Shown here piece by piece: positions 1-7,169 of a stretch of DNA of 17,417 nucleotides. The notes under the pieces were generated by a model, which ran no database searches, was not told the DNA's origin, and saw nothing but the letters and a program-made list of their open reading frames with translations. This stretch comes from Chloroflexota bacterium (GTDB taxonomy: Bacteria; Chloroflexota; Dormibacteria; CF-121), in the NCBI GenBank assembly GCA_005882525.1, contig VBGO01000051.1:1-17417 (forward strand). The letters run 5' to 3'. The position numbers were made by a program, and so were the translations under genes. Each line of letters begins with the position of its first letter. Position 1 is the first letter of the stretch.

Positions 1-1
1 A

Positions 2-148
2 TCGGGGATGGTAGGCCTGAACCGGGGCTTCATTTCAGACCCGGCGGCACCGTTCGGTGGCGTCAAGCAGAGTGGCGTTGGCCGCGAAGGCTCACACGAG
101 GGATTGCTCGAGTTCCTCGAAACCAAGTACATCGCCACCAACTGGTAA
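2..148 (+). CDS. Succinate-semialdehyde / aldehyde dehydrogenase, C-terminal end (partial)
   Basis: This is the last 48 codons of a gene that begins before the window; the frame is open from base 2 to a TAA stop. The translation contains PFGGVKQSGVGREG followed by a short tail ending YIATNW. That glycine-rich stretch is typical of the C-terminus of the NAD(P)-dependent aldehyde dehydrogenase superfamily, and the KQSG.GREG form with a Y-I tail is most like succinate-semialdehyde dehydrogenases (GabD type), which oxidise succinate semialdehyde to succinate. The catalytic Cys and Glu lie outside the window, so the substrate cannot be judged from what is visible. The gene converges on leuD with only 12 bases between the stop codons, and no terminator hairpin is evident there. 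Confidence 0.8.
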   Translation, partial: SGMVGLNRGFISDPAAPFGGVKQSGVGREGSHEGLLEFLETKYIATNW

Positions 149-160
149 CGCCGGGCGCGG

Positions 161-784
161 CTAGGCCGTGTGATCCCGGATTGCCGGTAACCAGGCGGGC
201 CGGGTGCCTTCGAATCGCGCGATATCGGCCTCCTGGCGCAGCGTCAGCGCAATTTCGTCCCAACCGTTGAGCAGGCACTCACGAAAGAACGGGTCCGTCG
301 AGAAACGCAACAGCAACCCTGCCGGGGCCCCCCTGCTGCCCTCCCCCACGGAAACGACCTGAGCTTCGAGGTCAACCGTCACCTCCACGCCCGGGTCTTC
401 GATCGCCAGGTCGATGAGCTGGCGAACGGCGGGCTGCGGGAGCTCGATCGGCAGAAGCCCGGAGCGAAAGCTGTTGCTCTTGAAGATGTCGCCGAAGGAC
501 GGCGCGATCACCGCCCGGAACCCAGCCTCCAGCAAGGACCAGGCCGCGTGCTCGCGTGACGAGCCGCAGCCGAAGTTCTCGCCGGTGACCAGGACCGACG
601 CCCCACGGTACTCAGGCTTGTCGAGGATGAATTCGGCGTTGCGCCGCCAGTCGTAGAAGAGGAACGGGCCGTAGCCGGTGCGCTCGATGCGCTTGAGGAA
701 TTGCTTGGGGATGATCTGGTCGGTATCGACGTTCGCCCGGTCGAGGGGCGCCAGGACGCCGGTGGCCCGGGTGAACGGCTCCAT
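161..784 (-). CDS. leuD: 3-isopropylmalate dehydratase small subunit
   Basis: Small subunit of isopropylmalate isomerase, which with LeuC interconverts 2- and 3-isopropylmalate in leucine synthesis in the cytoplasm. At 207 residues it has the usual length of the bacterial type. It opens with the swivelling-domain signature NVDTDQIIPKQFLKRI (about residues 18-33), then GENFGCGSSREHA (about 68-80), the aconitase-family substrate loop, and SFGDIFKSNSFRSGLLPI. The ATG shares its A with the TGA stop of leuC (TGATG overlap), so the two subunits are probably translationally coupled, as expected for a 1:1 complex. It is the last gene of the minus-strand pucR-leuC-leuD unit. No oddity was seen in the reading frame. 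Confidence 0.96.
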   Translation of the reverse strand: MEPFTRATGVLAPLDRANVDTDQIIPKQFLKRIERTGYGPFLFYDWRRNAEFILDKPEYRGASVLVTGENFGCGSSREHAAWSLLEAGFRAVIAPSFGDIFKSNSFRSGLLPIELPQPAVRQLIDLAIEDPGVEVTVDLEAQVVSVGEGSRGAPAGLLLRFSTDPFFRECLLNGWDEIALTLRQEADIARFEGTRPAWLPAIRDHTA

Positions 785-2181
785 CAGTTGAATTCCCGAA
801 CGTCGACGAGATGGCCGGCAATCGCGGCGGCCGCCGCCATCGGCGGGCTGACCAGGTGGGTGCGGCCACCACTCCCCTGCCGGCCCTCGAAGTTGCGGTT
901 ACTGGTCGAGGCGCACCGCTCGCCCGGCCCCAGGATGTCCGGGTTCATGCCGAGGCACATCGAGCAGCCCGCGTCGCGCCATTCGAAGCCGGCCTGACGA
1001 AAGACCGCATCCAGGCCTTCGGTTTCGGCCTGGCGCTTGACGCTCGCAGATCCTGGGACGACCATCGCTCGAACCCCGGGATGCACGGTGTGACCGCGCA
1101 CCACCGTGGCGGCGATGCGGAGGTCCTCCAGGCGGGCGTTGGTGCAGGAGCCGATGAAAACCCGGTCGATCGGGATCGACGCCATGGCGGTGCCGGGCTC
1201 GAGCGCCATGTACCGCAGCGCACGCTCGTCGGTCTCGGTCGACGGCGCCGGCACGCGGCCGGTGACGGAAACGGACTGGCCCGGGTTGGTCCCCCAGGTG
1301 ACATACGGTTCGAGCTTGGCCGCATCGATCGAGATCTCGTGGTCGAAGCGGGCACCAGGATCGGTCACGAGTGCCGTCCAGCGCGTCACGGCTTCGTCCC
1401 ATTGCTCGCCACGAGGGGCATGCTCGCGCCCGTTCACGTAGGCCATGGTGGTTTCATCCGGCGCGATCATGCCGGCGCGCGCCCCGCCCTCGATGGTCAT
1501 GTTGCAGACCGTCATGCGGCCCTCCATCGACAGGCCCCGGATGGTCGACCCCCGGTACTCGATGACGTACCCCCGCCCCCCGTCGACCCCGATGCGGCCG
1601 ATGATCCCCAGGGCGACGTCTTTGGCGGTCACGCCCACTGGCAATTCGCCTTCCACCGTCACCGCCATCGCCTTTGGCCGGCGCTGGCGCAAGCATTGGG
1701 TTGCCAGCACGTGTTCGACCTCCGAGGTTCCGATCCCGAACGCCAGCGCGCCGAAGGCACCGTGGGTCGACGTGTGCGAGTCGCCGCAGACGATCAGGAG
1801 GCCCGGTTGGGTCAGTCCGAGCTCGGGTCCAATCACATGGACGATACCCTGGCGCGCGCTGCCCATCCCGTAGAGTCTGATGCCCTCCCGCTGGCAGTTG
1901 GCTTCGAGCGCCGACATCTGGCGCTCGGCGGTCTCGTCGGCGGCCGCCCGGCCGCCGCGCGTCGGCACGTCATGGTCCATCGTCGCCAGCGTCAGGTCAG
2001 GCCGGCGGACCTGACGGTTGTTCAGCCGCAGGCTCTCGAACGCCTGGGGCGAGGTCACCTCGTGAACTAGGTGAAGGTCGACGTAGAGCAGGTCTGGTTC
2101 GCCCTCGCGCCTGGCCACGACGTGGTCATCCCAGATCTTGGCCGCCATGGTCTTTGCGTTCGCCGGACCGCGTTGCATCAT
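784..2181 (-). CDS. leuC: 3-isopropylmalate dehydratase large subunit
   Basis: Catalytic large subunit of isopropylmalate isomerase, a 4Fe-4S aconitase-family enzyme (465 residues, normal length). The three cluster cysteines are visible: C346 in FIGSCTNARLEDLR, and C406 and C409 in GCSMCLGMNPD. Other landmarks are HLVHEVTSPQAFE, ATMDHDVPT, VCGDSHTSTHGAFGALAFGIGT and the tail NRNFEGRQG. The start is slightly uncertain: two adjacent ATGs at 2176-2181 or an internal ATG at residue 12. Residues 9-11 (AKT) match the usual LeuC beginning, which favours the upstream start. The gene lies 10 bases after pucR and overlaps leuD by one base, so the three genes look like one transcript. Confidence 0.96.
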   Translation of the reverse strand: MMQRGPANAKTMAAKIWDDHVVARREGEPDLLYVDLHLVHEVTSPQAFESLRLNNRQVRRPDLTLATMDHDVPTRGGRAAADETAERQMSALEANCQREGIRLYGMGSARQGIVHVIGPELGLTQPGLLIVCGDSHTSTHGAFGALAFGIGTSEVEHVLATQCLRQRRPKAMAVTVEGELPVGVTAKDVALGIIGRIGVDGGRGYVIEYRGSTIRGLSMEGRMTVCNMTIEGGARAGMIAPDETTMAYVNGREHAPRGEQWDEAVTRWTALVTDPGARFDHEISIDAAKLEPYVTWGTNPGQSVSVTGRVPAPSTETDERALRYMALEPGTAMASIPIDRVFIGSCTNARLEDLRIAATVVRGHTVHPGVRAMVVPGSASVKRQAETEGLDAVFRQAGFEWRDAGCSMCLGMNPDILGPGERCASTSNRNFEGRQGSGGRTHLVSPPMAAAAAIAGHLVDVREFN

Positions 2182-2191
2182 TGCGCCGCCG

Positions 2192-3886
2192 TTACCTCGT
2201 CTCGGCGAGGGCCCGCACCCGGAGGGCGAGCAATAAGTCGAGCCGAGCGTCGGCGTCCTTCAGATCGACGCCGGTGACCTCGCCGATCCGGCGCAGCCGG
2301 TAGTGGAGCGTGTTGAGATGGATATGCAGGTCGCGCGACGATTGCCGCAGGTTGCCGTGGCGTTGCAGGTAGACCTCGAGCGTCTTCAGCAGCGGCGTCC
2401 CCCGCGCCCGGTCGTAGTCGACCAGCGGCGCCAGCATCCGGCCGGCAAAGGCGTCGAGCCCCGCGCGGTCTTCGATCTGGGCCAGCAATCGGTAGACACC
2501 CAGCCGCTCGTAGTTGATGACCTGTTCGCGCTTGCCGAAGCGGACCATCAGGTCGAGCGCCCGCTGGGCCTCGGCGAACGCCGGCTTGAAGTCGTCGGGC
2601 TTCACGCAGAGCCGGCCAATCGAGACCGACACCGTGATCCCGAGCTCCGACTCCGCGACCGCCTCGCGGATCCGGCCCGCCAGTTCCTCGGCCTCCGGGT
2701 CTTTGCCGTCGGCCGGCTGGGGCACGAGCACGATGACGCTGTCGCTGTGCGCGCTGACCAGGTGCCGTGGATGCTGCCGCCGGACCGCGCCGGTCACCAC
2801 CTGGAATAGCTGATGCTTGAGCGCGATGACGCGCCCTTCCTCGTAGCGCCGCTCCCTGATGAACCGCCCAAAGTGGTCGACGTCCACCACCAGCAACCGG
2901 TGCGGAGCCGAGAGGTCATAGCGAAGGTGGCGGGCGCGGCGCTGGACGTTGGCCTGGTCGCCGAACGTGCCGTTGAGCAGGTCATCGACCAGTTCGCCCC
3001 GGACCCGGTCCTCCGCTTCGGCGACCTCACGCTGCTTGATCATCTCGAGCGCGATGACGGTGGCGGCATGCTCGATCGCCATCATCGCCAGCTCTTCGAG
3101 ATGCTCCGGGTGATCGATGATGGACAGGTACCCAAGGTTCTCGCGACCGGCGAGAACGGGCGTGATGATCCGGGGCGCCGTCAGCCCCAGCTCGGGGAAG
3201 GGTGGGACTTTGCGCGGCGCGCGGCCGCGCACCACCTCCTGGAGCATGTTCTTGATGGCCGCCGCCTGGCGGACCTTGAGCGGGGTGCCGTGGTGGGCCA
3301 GCGTTTGCTGCCGGTGCTTGTCGGTGACACCCGGAACCACGTGGCTGGCCAGCAGGCGGAAGCTGATGTCCTCGAGCGCGATCGAGCTCTCGACCAGCTC
3401 GCCCAGAGTCTTGACGATCGCGTCCAGGCCCTGGCCGTCGAGCGCCAGGTGGGTGAATTGCCGGTGGATCTCGATCGAGCGCCGGAGCTGGGTGTTCTGG
3501 GCGTTGATGATCCGCTCCAGGATCGGGTTCATGATCTCCAGGTAGGAGACGTCCGGCGGGATCCGGATCAGGGGGATGTTGAATTCATCCGCCTGGCCGA
3601 GCATGTCGTCGGGGATCTGGGGAAGGTAACGCTCCGGCTTGATGACCAGTCCCGCGGAGCCGACCCTGGCCAGGTTGCGCATCAGGTCTCGCTGCGCCGC
3701 CTGGTCGTCCTTGATCGCGAACGCGACCGTCAGCAGCAGCTCGCCCTCGGCGAGCCAGCTGATCGTTTCCGGGGATTCGAGGACCTTCACCCAGGTGATG
3801 GTGCGGTCGAGGCCGCTGGCCCCGGCCAGTACCTCTCCCCTCCTCAAACCCCCCAGCGCCATTGCTTCCCGGACGGTCAGCGCCAT
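2192..3886 (-). CDS. PucR/CdaR-family transcriptional regulator
   Basis: A 564-residue regulator with full PucR-family architecture: an N-terminal PucR sensor domain (about 1-125, starting LTVREAMALGGLRRGEVLAG), a GAF-like middle (about 150-290), a degenerate GGDEF-like CdaR domain (about 300-440) and a C-terminal PucR helix-turn-helix (about 499-560, with LLKTLEVYLQRHGNLRQ and LNTLHYRLRRIGEVTG). The family senses small metabolites in purine, sugar-acid, proline or nitrogen metabolism; this protein's ligand cannot be read from sequence. It is the first gene of the pucR-leuC-leuD unit and divergent from the T-box/ilv operon, so control of leucine synthesis genes or of its own operon is a reasonable inference but unproven. 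No Shine-Dalgarno precedes the ATG; see the promoter entry for a possible leaderless start. Confidence 0.93.
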   Translation of the reverse strand: MALTVREAMALGGLRRGEVLAGASGLDRTITWVKVLESPETISWLAEGELLLTVAFAIKDDQAAQRDLMRNLARVGSAGLVIKPERYLPQIPDDMLGQADEFNIPLIRIPPDVSYLEIMNPILERIINAQNTQLRRSIEIHRQFTHLALDGQGLDAIVKTLGELVESSIALEDISFRLLASHVVPGVTDKHRQQTLAHHGTPLKVRQAAAIKNMLQEVVRGRAPRKVPPFPELGLTAPRIITPVLAGRENLGYLSIIDHPEHLEELAMMAIEHAATVIALEMIKQREVAEAEDRVRGELVDDLLNGTFGDQANVQRRARHLRYDLSAPHRLLVVDVDHFGRFIRERRYEEGRVIALKHQLFQVVTGAVRRQHPRHLVSAHSDSVIVLVPQPADGKDPEAEELAGRIREAVAESELGITVSVSIGRLCVKPDDFKPAFAEAQRALDLMVRFGKREQVINYERLGVYRLLAQIEDRAGLDAFAGRMLAPLVDYDRARGTPLLKTLEVYLQRHGNLRQSSRDLHIHLNTLHYRLRRIGEVTGVDLKDADARLDLLLALRVRALAETR

Positions 3887-3889
3887 GGG

Positions 3890-3925
3890 AGTGACTAGTA
3901 TGCCTCACCTGGGGGCTGGCGTGAA
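3890..3925 (-). promoter_or_regulatory. Putative sigma70-type promoter of pucR-leuCD, near-leaderless
   Basis: Read on the minus strand, TTCACG (3925-3920, 4/6 match to -35) and CATACT (3902-3897, 4/6 match to -10) are separated by exactly 17 bases. Transcription would begin around 3890, only about four bases before the pucR ATG at 3886. No Shine-Dalgarno is visible before that ATG, which fits a leaderless or ultra-short leader message. The motifs are moderate matches, so this is a candidate only. Confidence 0.35.
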
Positions 3926-3964
3926 GGACCAAAGGAACCAAGGACTTTTGGATGCTTTGCACAA

Positions 3965-4156
3965 TGGACGGGTGCGGCTGAGGCTGGTAGCGTTTTGGGC
4001 TGAGTCAACCGGCGTTGATGGGGATTACTCACCCCCTGAGCGGTTGAGTCAAACAAGAGGGGCGGCCGCGCCGCAAGCAAGGTGGTACCGCGGGAGGGAT
4101 TCTCTCGTCCTTGCAGCAGAGCAAGTCGTTCGGCAAGGAGCTGCAAGGAGGTACCG
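3965..4156 (+). promoter_or_regulatory. T-box leader, translational type, upstream of the ilv/leu operon
   Basis: A tRNA-sensing leader. The conserved T-box bulge TGGTACC (4083-4089) lies between GCAAGG (4077-4082) and CCTTGC (4109-4114), with an upper helix 4090-4096/4102-4108: the standard antiterminator/antisequestrator fold. There is no terminator U-run. Instead TCCTTGCAGC (4108-4117) is perfectly complementary to GCTGCAAGGA (4140-4149), which covers the Shine-Dalgarno AAGGAGG (4145-4151) of the next gene. Uncharged tRNA binding should therefore free the ribosome site. A short Stem I can be drawn from 3997-4004 with 4028-4034 (one bulged C) topped by TCAAC/GTTGA (4005-4009/4014-4018). Candidate specifier codons are ATT (Ile, 4024-4026) or CTC (Leu, 4028-4030), and I cannot decide between them. 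A GGCG/CGCC hairpin (4061-4072) may be Stem III. The 5' limit is uncertain. Confidence 0.85.
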
Positions 4157-4348
4157 ATGGCCAGCTATACGATCGAGATTCCCGACCCGCTGCACCACGA
4201 GATCCAGGAGCGCCGGCACCAGATCGACGTGGCCGGCATCTGTACGGAGGCCCTGAGCGCCGCAGTAGCGCAGCGGCCTGACACGGCCCACCAGTTCGGG
4301 CGAGACCATGAGGTTACCGAGTCGATCAATCGCATGTTCAGCGGTTGA
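4157..4348 (+). CDS. Small ribbon-helix-helix-like protein, first gene of the T-box operon
   Basis: A 63-residue protein not assigned to a named family. It begins SYTIEIPDPLHHEIQERR, an alternating strand followed by a helix, then a second helix around GICTEALSAAVAQ. This strand-helix-helix order and spacing resembles CopG/CcdA-type ribbon-helix-helix proteins, which dimerise through the strand to bind DNA. The remaining 20 residues are polar. The ATG at 4157 is chosen because a near-perfect AAGGAGG lies five bases upstream, and that site is the one masked by the T-box sequestrator. An upstream GTG at 4082 in the same frame would lie inside the T-box itself and is rejected. No toxin partner adjoins it; the next gene is the TPP enzyme. 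It may be a regulator, or partly a leader gene coupling translation to the downstream gene. Confidence 0.7.
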   Translation: MASYTIEIPDPLHHEIQERRHQIDVAGICTEALSAAVAQRPDTAHQFGRDHEVTESINRMFSG

Positions 4349-4362
4349 GGGTCGTCGCACCC

Positions 4363-6159
4363 GTGAGTACCAGCATGATCGACCGAGTTGAGCACGAACT
4401 CGCGCCATTTGCCCCGTCGCCCCTGGAACGGACCAGTGGCAACTTCTGGCTGATCGAAACCCTACGCCGCTGGGGCATCACCTCCTATGCCGGCGTCAAC
4501 GGTGGCGGGCTGATCCACGTCACCAAGCACCTCGAACCCCTGAGCGACCCGTCGGAGGCAACCGACGGCGCGCCGCGGCTGCTGACGATGGGCGAGTACG
4601 TCGCCGGCTTCGTGCCGCTTGGTTACTACCTGGCCTCCGGCCGCATCGGCGGCTGCATCACGACGACCGGTGCCGCCACCAAGCTGGGCGGAAGCGGCCT
4701 CACCGACGCCAAGCTGCACAACATCCCGGCGGTCTACCTGGTGGCGCTCAATTCGACGATGTCGATCGGGCAGGCTCCGCTCCAGGACGTGTCCATCCAC
4801 GGGATGAACATCGTCCCGCAGCTCCAGGCCGAGCTGGGTGACGGCTGCATCGTCATCGACGACATCGACACCATGGAGGAACAGCTGGAGCGGGCGCAGG
4901 CCATCCTGATGGAGTCGAAGCCGGTCGCCATTGCCTTCTATCCCGACATCCTGTCCAAGACCGCGAACGTCGACGTCCCATCGCAGCCGCGGGAGCGCGG
5001 CGTTCGTCCCCAGGACATCGAACGGTTCGTCGAGGAATTTCCCCGGATCGCGGACGGGCGCCGGGTCGTCATCTATGTCGGTAGCGAGGCCGCTCGCTGG
5101 CCGGGCATGCCCGCGCTCACCACGCGGCTGTCCGAGCAGCTGCAGGCACCGACCGTCTGGTCGGTCAACGGTGCGAACGCCGTCGCCCCCGAGAACCGTT
5201 ATGGCTTCGGATACATCTCGTTCGGCGGAAACGACGAGGCCATGAAGCTCTGGCGGAGCGTCGGGCCCGACGACTGCGTCATCGCCCTCGGGTTCGACCC
5301 CGGCGAGTACTCACTCAATCTGGCCACGATCGCGGCCGGGCAGGTCTGGCACTTCACCGGATGGACGGAGCAATACGGCCATATCGCCGGCGAGTTCCGT
5401 CACCGCGTGCGCGGCGATTACACGGTCGTACGTGGCGACCTTGATCGGACGATCAGCGAGATTCTCCCTCGGTTGGCCCAGCGTGGGGTCGGCCGGCGCC
5501 CATCGGTTGAGCTGCCCGAGCGCTTGAACACTCGACAGATCTCAAGGGAGGTCCGCGATGGCGCCGTCGATTTCATCGCCTTCTACGAGGCGCTGCACAC
5601 ATCGTGGCGGCCCCACAGCATCGGGTTCGATGACGTCTGCATCGCCTACAAAGATCGGCAGTACGTGACCCAGCGACCTCACCCGTTCATTCCGTTCCAC
5701 AGCACCCACGATGGGTCGGCGATGGGCGGCGGCTTCGGGCTCGGCGTCGGGGCGAAGCTTGCCGATCCCAGCCTCCATACCTTCGTCTTCTCGGGCGACG
5801 GTTGCTGGCGGCTCTTCGGTGGCGCGCTGGCCGATGCCGCCAACCTCGACCTGCGGCTGTTCATCATCAACAACGGCGTCTATGGGATCGTCGATAAGGG
5901 TCTCGAGGTCGTCATTCCCGACGTCGAGAAGCGGCGATACCATTCGTCGCTCCCATCGATCGATTTCGTGGGTGCGGCGCGGGCCCATGGCTGGGACGGC
6001 TTCCGGGTGAGGCCCGATCTCAGCAACCTGAAGGAGATCATGGACGCCTGTTACGAGACCAAAGGCCAGTCGATCGTGGTCGACGTCCCGGTCGACGCGG
6101 ACCAGGTGATCGGCCTCAACCCGCGGCTCAACAACCTGACCACCAAGACGTACCTCTAG
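4363..6159 (+). CDS. Acetolactate-synthase-like TPP-dependent enzyme
   Basis: A three-domain thiamine-diphosphate enzyme of about 600 residues. Counting from the first possible start (TTG 4345), E84 in LLTMGEYVAG matches the TPP-activating glutamate, ITTTGAATKLGGSGLTDA the following loop, and GDG (484-486) to NN (509-510) the Mg/TPP-binding motif. It sits where ilvB would be, directly before ilvC, so making acetolactate/acetohydroxybutyrate is the natural guess. However, the tryptophan that in acetohydroxyacid synthases follows NN (..GMVRQW..) is Gly519 here (GIVDKG), and no ilvN follows. It may be a divergent synthase or another 2-oxoacid carboligase/decarboxylase. Start is uncertain: GTG 4363 has GAGGG 11 bases upstream; TTG 4345 and ATG 4375 are alternatives. 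The stop shares its G with the ilvC GTG. Confidence 0.85.
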   Translation: MSTSMIDRVEHELAPFAPSPLERTSGNFWLIETLRRWGITSYAGVNGGGLIHVTKHLEPLSDPSEATDGAPRLLTMGEYVAGFVPLGYYLASGRIGGCITTTGAATKLGGSGLTDAKLHNIPAVYLVALNSTMSIGQAPLQDVSIHGMNIVPQLQAELGDGCIVIDDIDTMEEQLERAQAILMESKPVAIAFYPDILSKTANVDVPSQPRERGVRPQDIERFVEEFPRIADGRRVVIYVGSEAARWPGMPALTTRLSEQLQAPTVWSVNGANAVAPENRYGFGYISFGGNDEAMKLWRSVGPDDCVIALGFDPGEYSLNLATIAAGQVWHFTGWTEQYGHIAGEFRHRVRGDYTVVRGDLDRTISEILPRLAQRGVGRRPSVELPERLNTRQISREVRDGAVDFIAFYEALHTSWRPHSIGFDDVCIAYKDRQYVTQRPHPFIPFHSTHDGSAMGGGFGLGVGAKLADPSLHTFVFSGDGCWRLFGGALADAANLDLRLFIINNGVYGIVDKGLEVVIPDVEKRRYHSSLPSIDFVGAARAHGWDGFRVRPDLSNLKEIMDACYETKGQSIVVDVPVDADQVIGLNPRLNNLTTKTYL

Positions 6160-7169
6160 TGGCCCGGGTCTATTACGACGACGATGCGGACCTGTCGGCG
6201 CTGACGGGCCAGCGGGTCGCGGTGATCGGCTACGGCAGCCAGGGTCACGCCCACGCGCTCAATCTGCAGGATAGCGGCGTCGACGTCGTGGTCGGCCTCT
6301 ACAAAGGCAGCAAGTCCTGGGAGGCCGCCGAGCAGGAAGACCTTCGCGTCGAGACGGTCGAGAAGGCGGTCGAACTGGGCAACGTCGTCATGATGCTGGT
6401 ACCCGACCAGACGCAGAAGCGGCTCTACGACGACGCCGTCAAGCAGAACCTGAAGCCCGGCAGCGCGCTGATGTTCGCGCACGGCTTCAACATCCACTTC
6501 AGCCAGATCGTTCCGCCGGCTGAGATTGATGTCGCGATGGTCGCGCCCAAAGGGCCGGGCCACATCGTGCGCCGGCTCTTCAAGGAACGGGTTGGCGTGC
6601 CCTCCCTGTTCGCCGTCCACCAGGACACGACCGGCCAGGCGCGCGCCCGCACCCTCGCCTACGCGCGGGGGATTGGATCGACCAAGGCCGGCGTGCTGGA
6701 GACAACCTTCAAGGAGGAGACGGAGACCGACCTCTTCGGCGAGCAGGCGGTCCTCTGCGGGGGACTCACCTCGCTGGTGAAGACCGGCTTCGAGACGCTG
6801 GTGGAAGCCGGCTATCAGCCGGAGCTCGCCTATTTCGAGTGCCTGCACGAGATGAAGCTGATCGTCGACCTCATGTACCAGGGTGGGATGAGCTACATGC
6901 GTTACAGCATCAGCGACACGGCGGAGTTCGGCGACTACGTGAGTGGCCCGCGCGTCATCAGCCCCGCCGTGCGCGAGGAGATGCGCCAGATCCTGCGCGA
7001 GATCCAGGACGGCACCTTCGCCCGGACCTGGATCCTCGAAAACCAGGCGGGCCGTCCGTCGTTCAACGCCTCGCGGCGGAGGGAGCACGCCCACCTGATC
7101 GAGAAAGTCGGGACGGAGCTTCGCGCCATGATGCCCTGGCTCAAACCCGACGCGAAGGCGAAAAACTGA
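6159..7169 (+). CDS. ilvC: Ketol-acid reductoisomerase, class I
   Basis: Converts acetolactate or acetohydroxybutyrate to the dihydroxy acids of valine/leucine or isoleucine synthesis. At 336 residues it is the short class I form. The Rossmann motif GYGSQG is at 24-29 and the catalytic loop AHGFNIHF contains H108. The Mg-binding acids D191 and E195 (DLFGEQ), E227 and E231 (ECLHE), and substrate-binding S252 all fall at the expected spacing. The cofactor loop reads GLYKGSKSW (46-54): the two serines that bind the NADPH phosphate are kept, while the arginine often found after GL is tyrosine. NADPH use is therefore likely. The gene starts with GTG, overlaps the previous stop by one base, and shares ATGA with leuA. 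Confidence 0.97.
   Translation: MARVYYDDDADLSALTGQRVAVIGYGSQGHAHALNLQDSGVDVVVGLYKGSKSWEAAEQEDLRVETVEKAVELGNVVMMLVPDQTQKRLYDDAVKQNLKPGSALMFAHGFNIHFSQIVPPAEIDVAMVAPKGPGHIVRRLFKERVGVPSLFAVHQDTTGQARARTLAYARGIGSTKAGVLETTFKEETETDLFGEQAVLCGGLTSLVKTGFETLVEAGYQPELAYFECLHEMKLIVDLMYQGGMSYMRYSISDTAEFGDYVSGPRVISPAVREEMRQILREIQDGTFARTWILENQAGRPSFNASRRREHAHLIEKVGTELRAMMPWLKPDAKAKN

Noticed and set aside
811..2070. Long open frame on + (419 codons) opposite leuC
   Set aside because: Mirror frame of a well-supported gene in high-GC DNA; the translation is rich in Arg, His, Gly and Pro and shows no domain.
2813..3898. Long open frame on + (361 codons) opposite pucR
   Set aside because: Antisense shadow of pucR with low-complexity Asp/Arg/Val composition and no recognisable motif.
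3938..3965. Promoter for the T-box operon using CACAAT at 3960-3965
   Set aside because: The -10-like hexamer is acceptable but no -35 hexamer exists at 16-18 bases, so the transcript start remains unassigned.
4082..4156. GTG start for the small gene inside the T-box
   Set aside because: It would translate the antisequestrator RNA and has no ribosome site, whereas ATG 4157 has AAGGAGG at ideal spacing.
6839..7168. Upstream extension of leuA through ilvC
   Set aside because: Out-of-frame reading of ilvC; the LeuA family start is the ATG at 7169 overlapping the ilvC stop.
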